Shown here: positions 39,880 through 49,007 of the stretch, piece by piece | Layout: the number at the start of each line of letters is the position of its first letter | Numbering within the stretch: the stretch's first letter is position 1 | DNA from: Pseudoxanthomonas sangjuensis | Lineage (GTDB): Bacteria; Pseudomonadota; Gammaproteobacteria; Xanthomonadales; Xanthomonadaceae | DNA: 64,000 nucleotides | Assembly (NCBI RefSeq): GCF_010211755.1 | Contig: NZ_PDWR01000011.1 | Span: forward strand, 1-64,000 | Reading direction: 5' to 3' | Notes under the pieces: generated by a model | Seen by the model: the letters and a program-made list of their open reading frames with translations, nothing else | What the model was told of the DNA's origin: nothing | Databases searched by the model: none | Made by a program: the position numbers and the translations under genes

Positions 39880-39941
39880 GTAGGAGCGGCGTAAGCCGCG
39901 AACGCTCTTGCCAAAAGACTCGCGGCTTACGCCGCTCCTAC
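39880..39941. repeat. perfect GTAG-type inverted repeat pair
   Basis: Two 22 bp arms (39880-39901 and 39920-39941) are exact reverse complements; the left begins GTAGGAGCGGCGTAAGCC. An 18 bp spacer separates them. It has the same core as the pair at 3974-4068. It sits about 100 bp from the broken end of an IS110 element. Confidence 0.85.
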
Positions 39942-40004
39942 AGTTTGCGGCCGGATCAACAAGCGGATGTTGGACAGCATGTAAGAGTCGCCTTCAATTG
40001 GGGA

Positions 40005-40481
40005 TCAGCAACGAGAGTCTCTGGGTCCGGCCGACGTCCCCCCGAACTCGCGCAGCACACCACGCAACAGATTGAGCGTGGCAGTGCGTTCGGCCTTCAG
40101 GTGTTCACGCAGCCGGTGCAAGGCCTGGATGCCCTGCTGTTCCGGCGTCTTCACCGGCACTTCGGCAATGACCGCGCAGCGATCGGCTTCCCGCATCCCG
40201 GCCACGTCATTTCGGTCGGTCTTGTTGCCGCGCACGTAAGGCCGCACGTCCCGCGCCGGAATCAGCCGCACCGCGTGCCCCTGACGCTGGAAACGCCGCG
40301 CCCAGTAGTGCGCGCTGCCGCACGCCTCCATCAGCACCCGCAACGGGGGACGCAGTTCCAACGTCCGCGTGAACGCCTTGCGCGACAGCCGCTTGCGCTC
40401 GATCACCCGGCCCTGCGCGTCGGCGAAGGCCAGTTCGAAGACGTCTTTTGCCAGATCGATGGCGACGGTACTAGCATGCAT
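40005..40481 (-). pseudogene. IS110-family transposase, C-terminally truncated
   Basis: The open frame gives 158 residues, of which about the first 147 match the N-terminal DEDD catalytic domain of IS110-family transposases: Asp9 (VAIDLAKDVF), Glu52 (LMEACGSAHYW) and Asp89/Asp92 (NKTDRND), ending in the coiled LNLLRGVLREFG. Intact members are ~320-400 residues with a C-terminal serine-containing transposase_20 domain, absent here. The last ~11 codons are read-through of unrelated DNA. The element is non-functional. It is not the same fragment as the transposase tail at the left edge, and whether both come from one IS type cannot be told. Confidence 0.85.
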
Positions 40482-40570
40482 GGCGTGGACTCCTCTCGTG
40501 CTCCCGTGTCCCGATCCAGTATCGGCCTGGCTCGTCGAAGCCGTGTGGCGACGCGGGAGGAGTCCATCTC
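40482..40570 (-). other. structured 5' leader of the IS110 remnant (possible bridge RNA)
   Basis: Immediately upstream of the transposase start, GGACTCCTC (40487-40495) pairs with GAGGAGTCC (40557-40565). Between them are smaller stems (CCGAT/ATCGG around 40512-40526 and GGCT/AGCC around 40527-40541). A structured non-coding 5' end is where IS110-group elements encode their bridge (seek) RNA. The identification is inference from position and structure. Confidence 0.4.
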
Positions 40571-40635
40571 ATCATTCAAGCCGAAATCGCGTCACGGCTC
40601 GGCCTGACTCAGCATTGGCATGCGGAGACAGATCA

Positions 40636-41103
40636 ATGCAGCTTCCAAAATTATTCGCTTGTTTCGCCTTCCTGGTTTCGCTGGACGCCTCCGCGCAGGA
40701 GTACAAGAATCCGCCTGAACTGCCTCCCACCAACGGCTACTCCCATGTCGTCGTGGCTCCGGCCGGGCGGCTGGTTGTCGTCTCCGGTCAGGTCGCGCTG
40801 GATGCGAAGGGGGAACTCGTCGGCGCAGGCGACTTCGAGGCGCAGTGCGTCCAGGTGCACGAGAACATCAAGGCGGCGCTTGCCTCGCTGGGATTGACCT
40901 TCAAGGACGTGATCCGCACCGACAACTACATCACCGACCGCAAATACCTGCCGATCCTGCGCAAGGTGAGGGCGGGCTACCTGCCCGCGGATGGCGCTCC
41001 GGCCAGCACCCTGCTGGTCGTCGACGGGCTGTTCCGGCCGGACCTGCTCGTCGAAGTTTCGGTTGAAGCCGTCCTGCCGCAGGTGCAGGGCGCCGCGCAC
41101 TGA
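40636..41103 (+). CDS. exported RidA-family protein
   Basis: A 155-residue RidA/YjgF/UK114-family trimeric protein preceded by a signal peptide (MQLPKLFACFAFLVSLDASA). The family core is conserved: VVSGQVALDAKGELV, AQCVQVHENIKAALASLGLT, VIRTDNYITDRKYLP and PASTLLVVDGLFRPDLLVEV. Classical RidA hydrolyses reactive enamines in the cytoplasm using an Arg near the end of the fold; this copy has Arg in LFRPDLLVEV, but its export makes the role unclear. It starts about 60 bp after the IS110 remnant. Confidence 0.85.
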   Translation: MQLPKLFACFAFLVSLDASAQEYKNPPELPPTNGYSHVVVAPAGRLVVVSGQVALDAKGELVGAGDFEAQCVQVHENIKAALASLGLTFKDVIRTDNYITDRKYLPILRKVRAGYLPADGAPASTLLVVDGLFRPDLLVEVSVEAVLPQVQGAAH

Positions 41104-41139
41104 CGATCCGTTCCAGGCGTCGGACGCCGAGGAGGCAGC

Positions 41140-41610
41140 GTGGCCGTCAATCGCATGGACAACGTCGGCATCGTGGTGGAAGACCTCGATGCCGCCATCG
41201 ATTTTTTCACCGAACTCGGCCTCGGGCTGGAAGGGCGGGCCAGGGTCGAAGGCGAATGGGCCGGGCGCATTACCGGGCTGGGCACGCAGCGCGTCGAGAT
41301 CGCCATGATGGTCACGCCCGACGGCCATGGCCGGCTCGAGATCTCGCGGTTCCTCGAACCGGCCGTCGTTGCCGATCACCGTAACGCCCCGGTGAACGCC
41401 CTCGGCTACCTGCGCGTCATGTTCGCCGTCGACGACCTCGACGACACGCTCGCGCGGCTCGGCAAGCGCGGCGCGCAGCGCGTCGGCGACGTGGTCCAGT
41501 ACCAGGACATGTACCGGCTCTGCTACATCCGCAGCCCCGAGGGAATCCTCATCGGCCTGGCGCAACAGCTCGGGCAGCAGGCTTCCCGGGCGAATCCCGT
41601 GGAGCGGTGA
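41140..41610 (+). CDS. VOC family protein
   Basis: A 156-residue vicinal oxygen chelate (glyoxalase/bleomycin-resistance fold) protein with two beta-alpha-beta-beta-beta modules: RMDNVGIVVEDLDAAIDFFT (residues 5-24) and GYLRVMFAVDDLDDTLARL. The GTG start is supported by GAGGAGG upstream. Family members bind a metal and act as lyases, dioxygenases or isomerases; the substrate here is unknown. Closely following the RidA-like gene, it may share its transcript. Confidence 0.85.
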   Translation: MAVNRMDNVGIVVEDLDAAIDFFTELGLGLEGRARVEGEWAGRITGLGTQRVEIAMMVTPDGHGRLEISRFLEPAVVADHRNAPVNALGYLRVMFAVDDLDDTLARLGKRGAQRVGDVVQYQDMYRLCYIRSPEGILIGLAQQLGQQASRANPVER

Positions 41611-41632
41611 TCGACGGAAATGCCGCCGCGCG

Positions 41633-42823
41633 CTACACCGCGTTGCCGGCGGCGTGCCCCGACGCCCACGCCCACTGGAAGTTGTAGCCGCCGAGCCAGC
41701 CGGTGACATCGACGACTTCGCCGATGAAGTACAACCCCGGCACGCGCTTGGATTGCATCGTGCTGGACGACAGTTCGTCGGTATCGACGCCGCCCAGCGT
41801 CACTTCGGCGGTGCGGTAGCCTTCGGTGCCGCTGGCCACCAGCGGCCAGTCGCCGAGGACCTGCGCGATCTCGCGCAGTTGCGGCGCGTTGTACTGCTTC
41901 ATCGGCAGGTTGCGCAGCCAGTGCTCGCACAGGCGCTGGGCGAAGCGCTTGGGCATGACCTCGCCGAGCATGGTCTTGAGTTCGGCCGCCGGACGTTCGC
42001 GCTGCCATTGCTGCAGCGTTTCCAGCGCGTCGCGGCCCGGCAGCAGGTCCAGGCGCAGGTCGTCGCCGGGTTGCCAGTACGAGGAAATCTGCAGGATAGA
42101 CGGACCGCTGACGCCGCGGTGCGTGATGAGCAGGGAGTTGCTGAAGCTGGCGCCGTTGCAACGCGCGGTCACCGGCAGCGCGACGCCGCTGAGGTCGGCC
42201 AGGCGCTCCTGGTGCTTGCCGCTGAGCGTCAGCGGCACCAGGCCCGCGCGCGTGGGCAGCACGGCGTGGCCGAAGCGGCGCGCCAGTTCGTAGCCGAAAC
42301 CGCTGGCGCCCATGCTCGGTATCGACAGCCCGCCGCTGGCGATTACCAATGCCGGCGCGGAGAAATTGCCGTGGCCGGTGTGCAGGCGGAACCGGGCTTC
42401 GTCGCTGTCGCCGTCGTTGACGCGTTCGATGCTGCAACCGGTCTCGATCCGCACGCCGGCGGCGTGGCATTCGTCCAGCAGCATCTTCACGATCAGCTTG
42501 GACGAGTCGTCGCAGAACAACTGGCCCAGTTCCTTCTCGTGGTAGGCGATGCGATGGCGTTCGACCATCTCGATGAAATGCCACGGCGTGTAGCGCGCCA
42601 GCGCCGATTTGCAGAAATGCGGATTGGCCGACAGGTAGTTGGCGGGCGTGGCGCCGGTGTTGGTGAAATTGCAGCGGCCACCGCCGGACATCAGGATCTT
42701 CTTGCCGATGCGGTTGGCGTGTTCGACGACCAGCACGCGCCTGCCGCGCTGGCCGGCGGTCAGCGCGCACATCAGCCCGGCAGCGCCGCCGCCGACGATG
42801 ATGACGTCGAAATGCCCGCCCAT
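41633..42823 (-). CDS. HI0933-family NAD(P)/FAD-dependent oxidoreductase
   Basis: A 396-residue flavoprotein of the HI0933/BaiN family (PF03486). The FAD loop is VIIVGGGAAGLMCALTAG (residues 7-24), followed by GKKILMSGGGRCNFTNT and the C-terminal FIGEVVDVTGWLGGYNFQWA, which is family-diagnostic. The reaction is uncertain; relatives reduce bile acids or act in rRNA modification. It lies 13 bp from yaeQ on the same strand and is convergent with the VOC gene. Confidence 0.9.
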   Translation of the reverse strand: MGGHFDVIIVGGGAAGLMCALTAGQRGRRVLVVEHANRIGKKILMSGGGRCNFTNTGATPANYLSANPHFCKSALARYTPWHFIEMVERHRIAYHEKELGQLFCDDSSKLIVKMLLDECHAAGVRIETGCSIERVNDGDSDEARFRLHTGHGNFSAPALVIASGGLSIPSMGASGFGYELARRFGHAVLPTRAGLVPLTLSGKHQERLADLSGVALPVTARCNGASFSNSLLITHRGVSGPSILQISSYWQPGDDLRLDLLPGRDALETLQQWQRERPAAELKTMLGEVMPKRFAQRLCEHWLRNLPMKQYNAPQLREIAQVLGDWPLVASGTEGYRTAEVTLGGVDTDELSSSTMQSKRVPGLYFIGEVVDVTGWLGGYNFQWAWASGHAAGNAV

Positions 42824-42836
42824 GCCGGTTCCGCGA

Positions 42837-43397
42837 TCAGGCCGCCTGCGCGGCCGACGCCATGCGCGTGCGTGGGGCGATAGTGATCGTGGTTCCGGCG
42901 TCGCCCATCAGCTGCAGTTCGCCGTCCTGGATCAGCGCGGAGAAACGCATGCTGCGTTCGATGATCGCGGCCAGTTCCGCCGCCGCCGCGGCATCGATGT
43001 CGACGACGGTCAGGTTGTCCAGCCGCGACAGCGCGGCCGCGTTCTTGTCCCACCACAGGTCGGACGCGCGGCCGCCGTAGTTGACCACGACGACCTGGCG
43101 CGCGCGGCCGCACGCCTTGCGGATGCGCGACTCGTCGGGCTGGCCCAGGTCGATCCACTGCTCGATCTGCCCGGTGTAGTCGCGGCGCCACAGGTCGGGT
43201 TCGTCGTCGGTGCTCAGGCCCTTGCCGAATTCCAGGCGCTCGTCGGCGAACAGCGCGAAGGCGACCAGCCGCACCATCAGCCGCTGGTCGGTTTCCGACG
43301 GGTGCTGGGCAAGGACGAGGGGGTAGGTCGCGTAGTGGTGCCGGTCCAGGTCGCTGAGCTGCAGTTCGGCCTTGACCACGGTCGCCTTGAGCGCCAT
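42837..43397 (-). CDS. yaeQ: YaeQ family protein
   Basis: A 186-residue member of the YaeQ family, with the conserved opening ALKATVVKAELQLSDLDRHH, YPLVLAQHPSETDQRLMVR and QWIDLGQPDESRIRKACGRA. The structure resembles PD-(D/E)XK nuclease folds; YaeQ was once thought to suppress RfaH loss, but function remains unproven. It is transcribed with the flavoprotein gene downstream. Confidence 0.9.
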   Translation of the reverse strand: MALKATVVKAELQLSDLDRHHYATYPLVLAQHPSETDQRLMVRLVAFALFADERLEFGKGLSTDDEPDLWRRDYTGQIEQWIDLGQPDESRIRKACGRARQVVVVNYGGRASDLWWDKNAAALSRLDNLTVVDIDAAAAAELAAIIERSMRFSALIQDGELQLMGDAGTTITIAPRTRMASAAQAA

Positions 43398-43631
43398 GTG
43401 CGGGATGCCTTGGGCGAGAACGGAGGCGGCATTCTAGGCGCTTGCCGCAAACCCGGCCAGAAAACGCGGGCGGGGTTCCGGCGGTGCCGGCGGGGCAAAA
43501 CGGGCGGAGCGCCGGGCCCGGAAGCCTGAAGATGGACAAAAATTTGTCCAAATGGGGGCGTCCGGCGTTGACCTGACAGAGGTTTCCTTCTCCCCATGTG
43601 TGCGGGGAGGATAGGCATCATGCGTTAGCCC

Positions 43632-44510
43632 TCAGTCCGCCAGCAGGCGCGCCATGTCCTCGTCCTTCTCCCGCCACAGGCCGTTCATCCATTGCTGGAA
43701 ACGCGCGCGGAACGCACGGTCGTTCTGATAGTCGCCCTGCAGGAACTCGTCGGGGATCGGGCGTTGGCGTACGTGCACCCGGACCTCGGGAATGCGGTCG
43801 GCCAGCAAGTCGATCATCGAGGGACTGCCGGCGGGGTAGGCGATGGTCACGTCCAGGATCGCGTGCAAGCCCTGGCCCATCGCGTCCAGCACGAACGCCA
43901 CGCCGCCGGACTTCGGCTTGAGCAGGTGCCGGAAGGGCGAACTTTGGGTCGCATGCTTGGCGGGCGTGAAGCGCGTGCCCTCCACGAAGTTCATGATCGA
44001 GATCGGGATCGCGCGGAATTTTTCGCAGGCGCGGCGGGTGGTTTCGATGTCGCGCTTTGCCAGCTCTGGGTTGCGCTTGACCTGCTTGGGCGTGTAGCGG
44101 CCCATGAACGGAAAATCCAGCGCCCACCACGCCAGTCCAAGCAGCGGCACCCAGAACAATTGTCGCTTCAGGAAGAAGCGCAGCAGCGGGATGCGGCGGT
44201 TGAAAGCCTTCTGCAACACCACGATGTCCACCCAGCTCTGGTGGTTGGCCAGCACCAGATAGTGGCCGTCGGCCCGCAGCGGCGCGTCTTGCTGCAGGTG
44301 GACGCGGGTACGGGTGAATCGGTCGATCATCCAATTGTTCGCCCCGATCCAGCTTTCGGCCAGGCCGGTGAGCAGGGGATTGCTGGCCAGCCGCAGCTTG
44401 TCGAACGGCAGCAGCGCCTTTACCAGCGTGATCAACAACAGCGGCACCACATGCAGCACGGTGCTGGCCGCGATCAGCAGGGGTATCAGGACCAGGCGCA
44501 GGGGGAGCAT
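43632..44510 (-). CDS. 1-acyl-sn-glycerol-3-phosphate acyltransferase-like (YihG type)
   Basis: A 292-residue membrane acyltransferase of the PlsC superfamily. The catalytic H-x4-D motif is NHQSWVDIVVLQ (about residue 89), followed by FVEGTRF (about 175), the substrate Glu-Gly motif. An N-terminal hydrophobic helix (about 3-30) anchors it. It resembles YihG, which acylates lysophosphatidic acid. Start was placed at the ATG giving this anchor; further upstream sequence has no recognisable similarity. Confidence 0.86.
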   Translation of the reverse strand: MLPLRLVLIPLLIAASTVLHVVPLLLITLVKALLPFDKLRLASNPLLTGLAESWIGANNWMIDRFTRTRVHLQQDAPLRADGHYLVLANHQSWVDIVVLQKAFNRRIPLLRFFLKRQLFWVPLLGLAWWALDFPFMGRYTPKQVKRNPELAKRDIETTRRACEKFRAIPISIMNFVEGTRFTPAKHATQSSPFRHLLKPKSGGVAFVLDAMGQGLHAILDVTIAYPAGSPSMIDLLADRIPEVRVHVRQRPIPDEFLQGDYQNDRAFRARFQQWMNGLWREKDEDMARLLAD

Positions 44511-44844
44511 GGCAACGCGGAGCTTCGGGAGGTTGCCTATTGTCCCGGGGAAACCCGGGCGCGTCACCCTGCCTGGACGCCGGGGGGCATTTCGTTCCAT
44601 CCCGGTCTGCCGCGCTAAAGGCCAGGAGTGGTCGTTCGATGACACTCGAACGGCATTTCGAGACGCCGCCTGATTTACGACGGAAATCTCGACTGTAACC
44701 GCATCAGAGCCCCATCTGGTCGCGCATGAGTGCGAGGTGCTGGTTGTCATCCATCTGCTTGCGGGCCGCGATGATCTGCCTGGCATCCATCCTCACCGGC
44801 GATCCATGAGCACCGGCAGCTCCGCTCGGGGCGGATAGCGCGAG
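44511..44844. other. gene-free interval
   Basis: About 330 bp with no supported gene. A 28-codon frame on the minus strand (44704-44790) ends in MRDQMGL but has no recognised similarity and no clear ribosome binding site. No palindromic GTAG repeat or terminator-like stem stands out. Confidence 0.5.
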
Positions 44845-46473
44845 TCAGTCGGCGCTTCGCGCCTCGCTCAACCCTGCGCCGGGGCCGACGCCCAGGCGGG
44901 CCACGCCCGCCATGAATTCGGCATAGGTCTGCCCGGATTCGACGCCCCGCCACATCTTCTGCGCCAGCAGCCCGAGCGTGGGCTCGAGCAGCCGGTGCAC
45001 CTCGCGCCACCCGTAGCCGTTTCCGGGAGCGGAACAGTCGAGGCCGAAGGGGGCCGCGCAGTCGTTCCAGAGCGACGATATCGCGCCGTCCAGCAACGGG
45101 TGCCGCGCCGGCATGTCGTCCCCGTTGCCGAAGACGTGGGGTTCCCACTCGTTGAAGAGCTTCTCGCCCTCCAGCCCGCGGCCGTGGTAGTAGTTCGCCA
45201 TCGGCACGAGGTAGAGCCAGCTGTCGATGGCGTTGATGGTGTGGTAGCCCTCGCGCAGGGACTGGGATCCGGGGAACCAGTCCTTCGAGAAGGCCTCGAT
45301 GAGCACGTCCTTGTCGTAACCGGCGCTGGTGCCGGACATCCAGACGAACGAGCCCCAGGCCGCGGGCTGTTTGCCCAGTTCGCGGATATGGGCGGCCATG
45401 CGGTTGAAGTAGTTCCTGTAGTCGGCGGCGAGTTCCTTCGGATACTCGTCGGCACCCATGTGCACGACCGGGCCCCTGAACCACGGCACGAATTCGTCGT
45501 AGACCGACGCCATGAACGTGGTGGTTGCGGGTTTGGACAAATCCAGATGATCGGAGTTGCCGCCGTCCAGCCCGAGTCCGGGCTTGAATGCGATGAACGC
45601 CCGCGCATGCGCGGGGGCATCGATCTCCGGGACGATGGTGACGAAGTGGTTCGCGGCGACCTGTTCCAGTTCGTCCCACTCGGTCCGCGTGTACGCGCCG
45701 TCGGCGGCGGCCAGTCCCGCGAACGCCGGGTTGTCGCTGGCCAGCCGGAATGCGGCGTAAGCCTTCGACCAGTCGCCGCCCGGGGCCTTGATCTGGTTGT
45801 CGTTGAGGTGCAGCTGGAAGGTGTTCAACTTGAACCAGCTCATGTGGCGGACGTAGTCGAGCACGAACTGCTCGCCGAACCACTGGCGGCCGACATCCAG
45901 CAGGAAGCCGCGCGTCCTGTAGTTCGGCCAGTCGGCCGCGGTGCCGGCCGGAAGCGCGCCGCGCACCAGCTTGCCGTCCGCGCCGGCTTGCGCGGCCAGC
46001 ATCTGCAGCAGGCTGCGCGTGCCCCAGAACACCGCCTTCGGCGTGCGTGCGCTGATCGTCGCCTTGTCGGAGACCTCGAGCACGTAGCCTTCGTCGCGGG
46101 TCAGTGCCGTGTCGGGCCCGACCGCCAGCGCCGCATCCAGATCGAGCACGATGTCGCCGGCGGCCGGCGCGCCGGAGTGCACGGCGACGCGCCAGCCGCA
46201 GAGGTCGCGGAGATCGGCCTGCAACTGTTCCGCGACGCCGCGCAGCGCCCCGGCGTCGGCCGCATCCAGCACGATCCGCGAAGCCGGCCCCAGTTGCGCC
46301 CGGCCGTGCCTGCCGCTCCATTCCTGCAGTGCCGGCACCACGAACGGCTTGCTGTTGGGCGCATCCCCGCCGCGGGCTTTCGGCAGTGCCGCGCACCCGG
46401 ACGCGAGCGCCGCCAGGGTCGCGCAGAAAAGGAAGGCCGCGATGCGGGAAGATGGCGAGGCAACGCGCTTCAT
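44845..46473 (-). CDS. beta-N-acetylhexosaminidase, GH20, lipoprotein
   Basis: A 542-residue glycoside hydrolase removing terminal GlcNAc or GalNAc. A signal sequence ending ALASGC (Cys27; Ala at -3 is slightly unusual) suggests a lipoprotein. An N-terminal alpha/beta GH20b domain precedes the TIM barrel. The catalytic D-E pair is in VVHMGADEYP near residue 340; GFLLDVGRQWF and FQLHLNDNQ are barrel signatures. Its ATG overlaps the stop of the GH92 gene (ATGA), so the two enzymes are translated together and probably act on the same glycan. Confidence 0.9.
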   Translation of the reverse strand: MKRVASPSSRIAAFLFCATLAALASGCAALPKARGGDAPNSKPFVVPALQEWSGRHGRAQLGPASRIVLDAADAGALRGVAEQLQADLRDLCGWRVAVHSGAPAAGDIVLDLDAALAVGPDTALTRDEGYVLEVSDKATISARTPKAVFWGTRSLLQMLAAQAGADGKLVRGALPAGTAADWPNYRTRGFLLDVGRQWFGEQFVLDYVRHMSWFKLNTFQLHLNDNQIKAPGGDWSKAYAAFRLASDNPAFAGLAAADGAYTRTEWDELEQVAANHFVTIVPEIDAPAHARAFIAFKPGLGLDGGNSDHLDLSKPATTTFMASVYDEFVPWFRGPVVHMGADEYPKELAADYRNYFNRMAAHIRELGKQPAAWGSFVWMSGTSAGYDKDVLIEAFSKDWFPGSQSLREGYHTINAIDSWLYLVPMANYYHGRGLEGEKLFNEWEPHVFGNGDDMPARHPLLDGAISSLWNDCAAPFGLDCSAPGNGYGWREVHRLLEPTLGLLAQKMWRGVESGQTYAEFMAGVARLGVGPGAGLSEARSAD

Positions 46474-48824
46474 CGGGCGGACATCGAATACGGCCGTTGC
46501 GACGGATCCGTCGCCCACGCCTTGTCCGGTTCCGCCTGCATCGTGAAGCGCAGCTCGCCGCCGGCCATGATTTCCGCGTGGGTCAGGTAGGCGCGCTCCA
46601 GCGGCTTGCCGTTGAGCGTGGCGTTGCCGATGTAGCCGTGCGCATCGTCGAGGCCTTCGGCGACGATGGCGAAGCGCTTGCCGTTGGGCAGGTCCAGCGT
46701 GGCGCGCGGCAGGAACGGGCGGCCGATGATGTATTCGTTGCTGCCCGGCGCGACCGGGTAGAAACCCAGCGCGGTGAACACGTACCAGGCCGACATCTGG
46801 CCGAGGTCGTCGTTGCCCGCCAGACCGTCGGGGCGCGCGGCGTATTGCGTGTCCATGATCTGCTTCAGCCGCGCCTGCGTGCGCCATGGCTGGCCGGCAT
46901 GGGCGTAGAGATAGGCGACGTGGTGGCTGGGTTCGTTGCCGTGCGCGTACCAGCCGATCAGGCCGGTGATGTCTTCCATGTGCTCGAACACCTTCGGATC
47001 GACCTTCGCGTCGAAGGCCTGGTCCAGCTTGTCCAGCAGCCGGTCGGCGCCGCCGTGCGCGGCGGCCAGCCCGGCCACGTCCTGCGGCACGTACCACGAA
47101 TACTGCCAGGCGTTGCCTTCGGTGTAATCGGTGCCGTAGCCGCTGGCGGTGGGGTCGAACGGTTCGCGGAAACCGCCGTCGCGCCCGCGCGCGCGCATGA
47201 AGCCGGTGGCAGGATCGAAGGCATGCTTCCAGTTCGCCGCCCGCTTGCCGAATTCGGCGGCGATGTCCTTCCTGCCCATCGCCTGCGCCATGCGGAAGAT
47301 GGTCCAGTCGTCGAAGGCGTATTCCAGCGTCTTGCTGGCGGCTTCGCCCTCCTCGTCGATCGGCACGTAGCCGAGCTCGCGGTACTGGGAGATGCCGTCG
47401 TAGGGGCCGTAGTCGGCGCTGGCGACCATCGCCTGCAGCGCCTCGTCGGCGTCGTAGCCGCGGATGCCCTTCATGTACGCGTCTGCGATCACCGGCACCG
47501 CGTGGTAGCCGATCATGCACCACGTTTCCAGGCCGTGGAACGCCCACACCGGCAGCACGCCGTACGCGCTTTCGCGGCGCGCGGCCAGCATCGAATTGAC
47601 GATGTCGTTGGTGCGCTGCGGCGGCTGCAGCAGGGTCATCAGCGGATGCAGCGCGCGATAGGTGTCCCACAGCGAGAAGGTCGAGTAGTTCGTCCAGCCC
47701 TTCGCCCGGTGCACGGCGTTGTCCGGGCCGCGGTAGCGGCCGTCGCTGTCCATGAACAGGGTGGGGCCGAGCATCGTGTGGTAGAGCGCGGTGTAGAAGC
47801 GCTTGCGCTGCGCTTCGTCGCCCTGCGCATCGACCGCGCCGAGCGCTTCGCTCCATTGCCGCTTCGCCGCGTTGCGAATGCCGTCGAAGTCCCAGCCCGG
47901 CGCCTCGGCGTCGAGGTTGGCGATGGCGCCTTCCTCGCTGACCGGCGAAATCGCCACCTTCACCAGCAATTGCCTGCCGGTCGCCGAGTCGAAGTCGAAC
48001 GCGGCGACCAGTTGCCGGCCTTCGATCTGCGCGCGTCGATGCGGATCCTTTTCGCCCGGCGGCGGGAAGCCCCGGTAGGCCACGTCCTGTTCGGTGTCGT
48101 GCAGCTGCCTGCCGCTGACCGGCTGCGAGAAGCGCATGGCGAAATACAGTTGCCGCCCCGGGGCCCAGCCGCGGGTTTCGCGGAAACCGGTGACGGTGCC
48201 GTCGTCGCGCACGCGCAGCCGCGACCACAGCACCTTGCCGGGGTAGTCGTACATGCTGGTGCGCAGGTCGACGACGACGTGCGCCGGCTTGCCGGCGGGG
48301 GAGGCGTAGCGGTGCAGGCCGACCCGCGCGCTGGCGGGCAGTTCGGCGCGCACGCCGGAATCGTCCAGCGTCACCGCGTAGTAGCCGGGTTGCGCGGTCT
48401 CGGTTTCGTGGCGGAAGCGCGAGGTATAGCCGCTGCCCGGCTTGCCCACGTCGCCGCGCTCCAGCTTCACCGCGCCGGTGGTCGGCATCACCAGCACGTC
48501 GCCCAGGTCCGAGTGCCCGGTGCCGGAGAAATGCGTGTGCGAGAAGCCGACGATGGTGCGGTCGTCGTAACGGTAGCCGGCGGCCCAGCCGTAGCCTTCC
48601 TTGCGCGACCTGATCTGCGTGTCCGGCGAGAGCTGGACCATGCCGTAGGGCACGGTGGCGCCGGGGAAGGTGTGGCCTTCGCCACCGGTGCCGATGAACG
48701 GATCGACCGCCGCGTAGGCCGCGTCGCCCGGGCTGGCGGCGCGGGCCTGGGGCAGCGCCGCGAAGGCGAGCAGGGCCAGGCTCCCCCAGTTCCTGAATGA
48801 CGACTTCGTCCGGGGCGGGGTCAT
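46470..48824 (-). CDS. GH92 family alpha-mannosidase, exported
   Basis: A 784-residue calcium-dependent exo-alpha-mannosidase. A signal peptide (LALLAFAALPQARAA) is followed by VDPFIGTGGEGHTFPGATVP, the N-terminal beta-domain signature, and the (alpha/alpha)6 domain with TEGNAWQYSWYVPQD and LAGNDDLGQMSAWYVF near residue 673 (catalytic Glu/Asp region). Family members trim alpha-1,2, -1,3 or -1,6 mannose from N-glycans. Paired with GH20, it suggests degradation of host or environmental glycoproteins, as in the N-glycan clusters of Xanthomonas. Confidence 0.92.
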   Translation of the reverse strand: MTPPRTKSSFRNWGSLALLAFAALPQARAASPGDAAYAAVDPFIGTGGEGHTFPGATVPYGMVQLSPDTQIRSRKEGYGWAAGYRYDDRTIVGFSHTHFSGTGHSDLGDVLVMPTTGAVKLERGDVGKPGSGYTSRFRHETETAQPGYYAVTLDDSGVRAELPASARVGLHRYASPAGKPAHVVVDLRTSMYDYPGKVLWSRLRVRDDGTVTGFRETRGWAPGRQLYFAMRFSQPVSGRQLHDTEQDVAYRGFPPPGEKDPHRRAQIEGRQLVAAFDFDSATGRQLLVKVAISPVSEEGAIANLDAEAPGWDFDGIRNAAKRQWSEALGAVDAQGDEAQRKRFYTALYHTMLGPTLFMDSDGRYRGPDNAVHRAKGWTNYSTFSLWDTYRALHPLMTLLQPPQRTNDIVNSMLAARRESAYGVLPVWAFHGLETWCMIGYHAVPVIADAYMKGIRGYDADEALQAMVASADYGPYDGISQYRELGYVPIDEEGEAASKTLEYAFDDWTIFRMAQAMGRKDIAAEFGKRAANWKHAFDPATGFMRARGRDGGFREPFDPTASGYGTDYTEGNAWQYSWYVPQDVAGLAAAHGGADRLLDKLDQAFDAKVDPKVFEHMEDITGLIGWYAHGNEPSHHVAYLYAHAGQPWRTQARLKQIMDTQYAARPDGLAGNDDLGQMSAWYVFTALGFYPVAPGSNEYIIGRPFLPRATLDLPNGKRFAIVAEGLDDAHGYIGNATLNGKPLERAYLTHAEIMAGGELRFTMQAEPDKAWATDPSQRPYSMSAR

Positions 48825-49007
48825 GCGCGCTTCTCCATGGCGGGGGAAGGTGGAAACCTAACACGAGTGCCGCCGTCCGCCGCCGGATCGGGCGCGTCGC
48901 CGCGGGGCATGACTTTTGGGGGTGCTCCGCCGCGCCCGTTCGCGCGACCATCGCCCATTGGCCCGCGCAGGCGGGCCTTCCTTTGCCTGCCATCCCAAGG
49001 ACTCACG

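Noticed and set aside
44704-44790. Short 28-codon frame ending MRDQMGL
   Set aside because: No ribosome binding site, no recognised similarity and surrounding sequence does not read as a gene.
44845-48993. A single 1382-codon frame spanning both glycosidases
   Set aside because: The GH20 frame runs open upstream through antisense-like sequence of the GH92 gene; domain starts and signal peptides show two separate genes with a 4-bp overlap.
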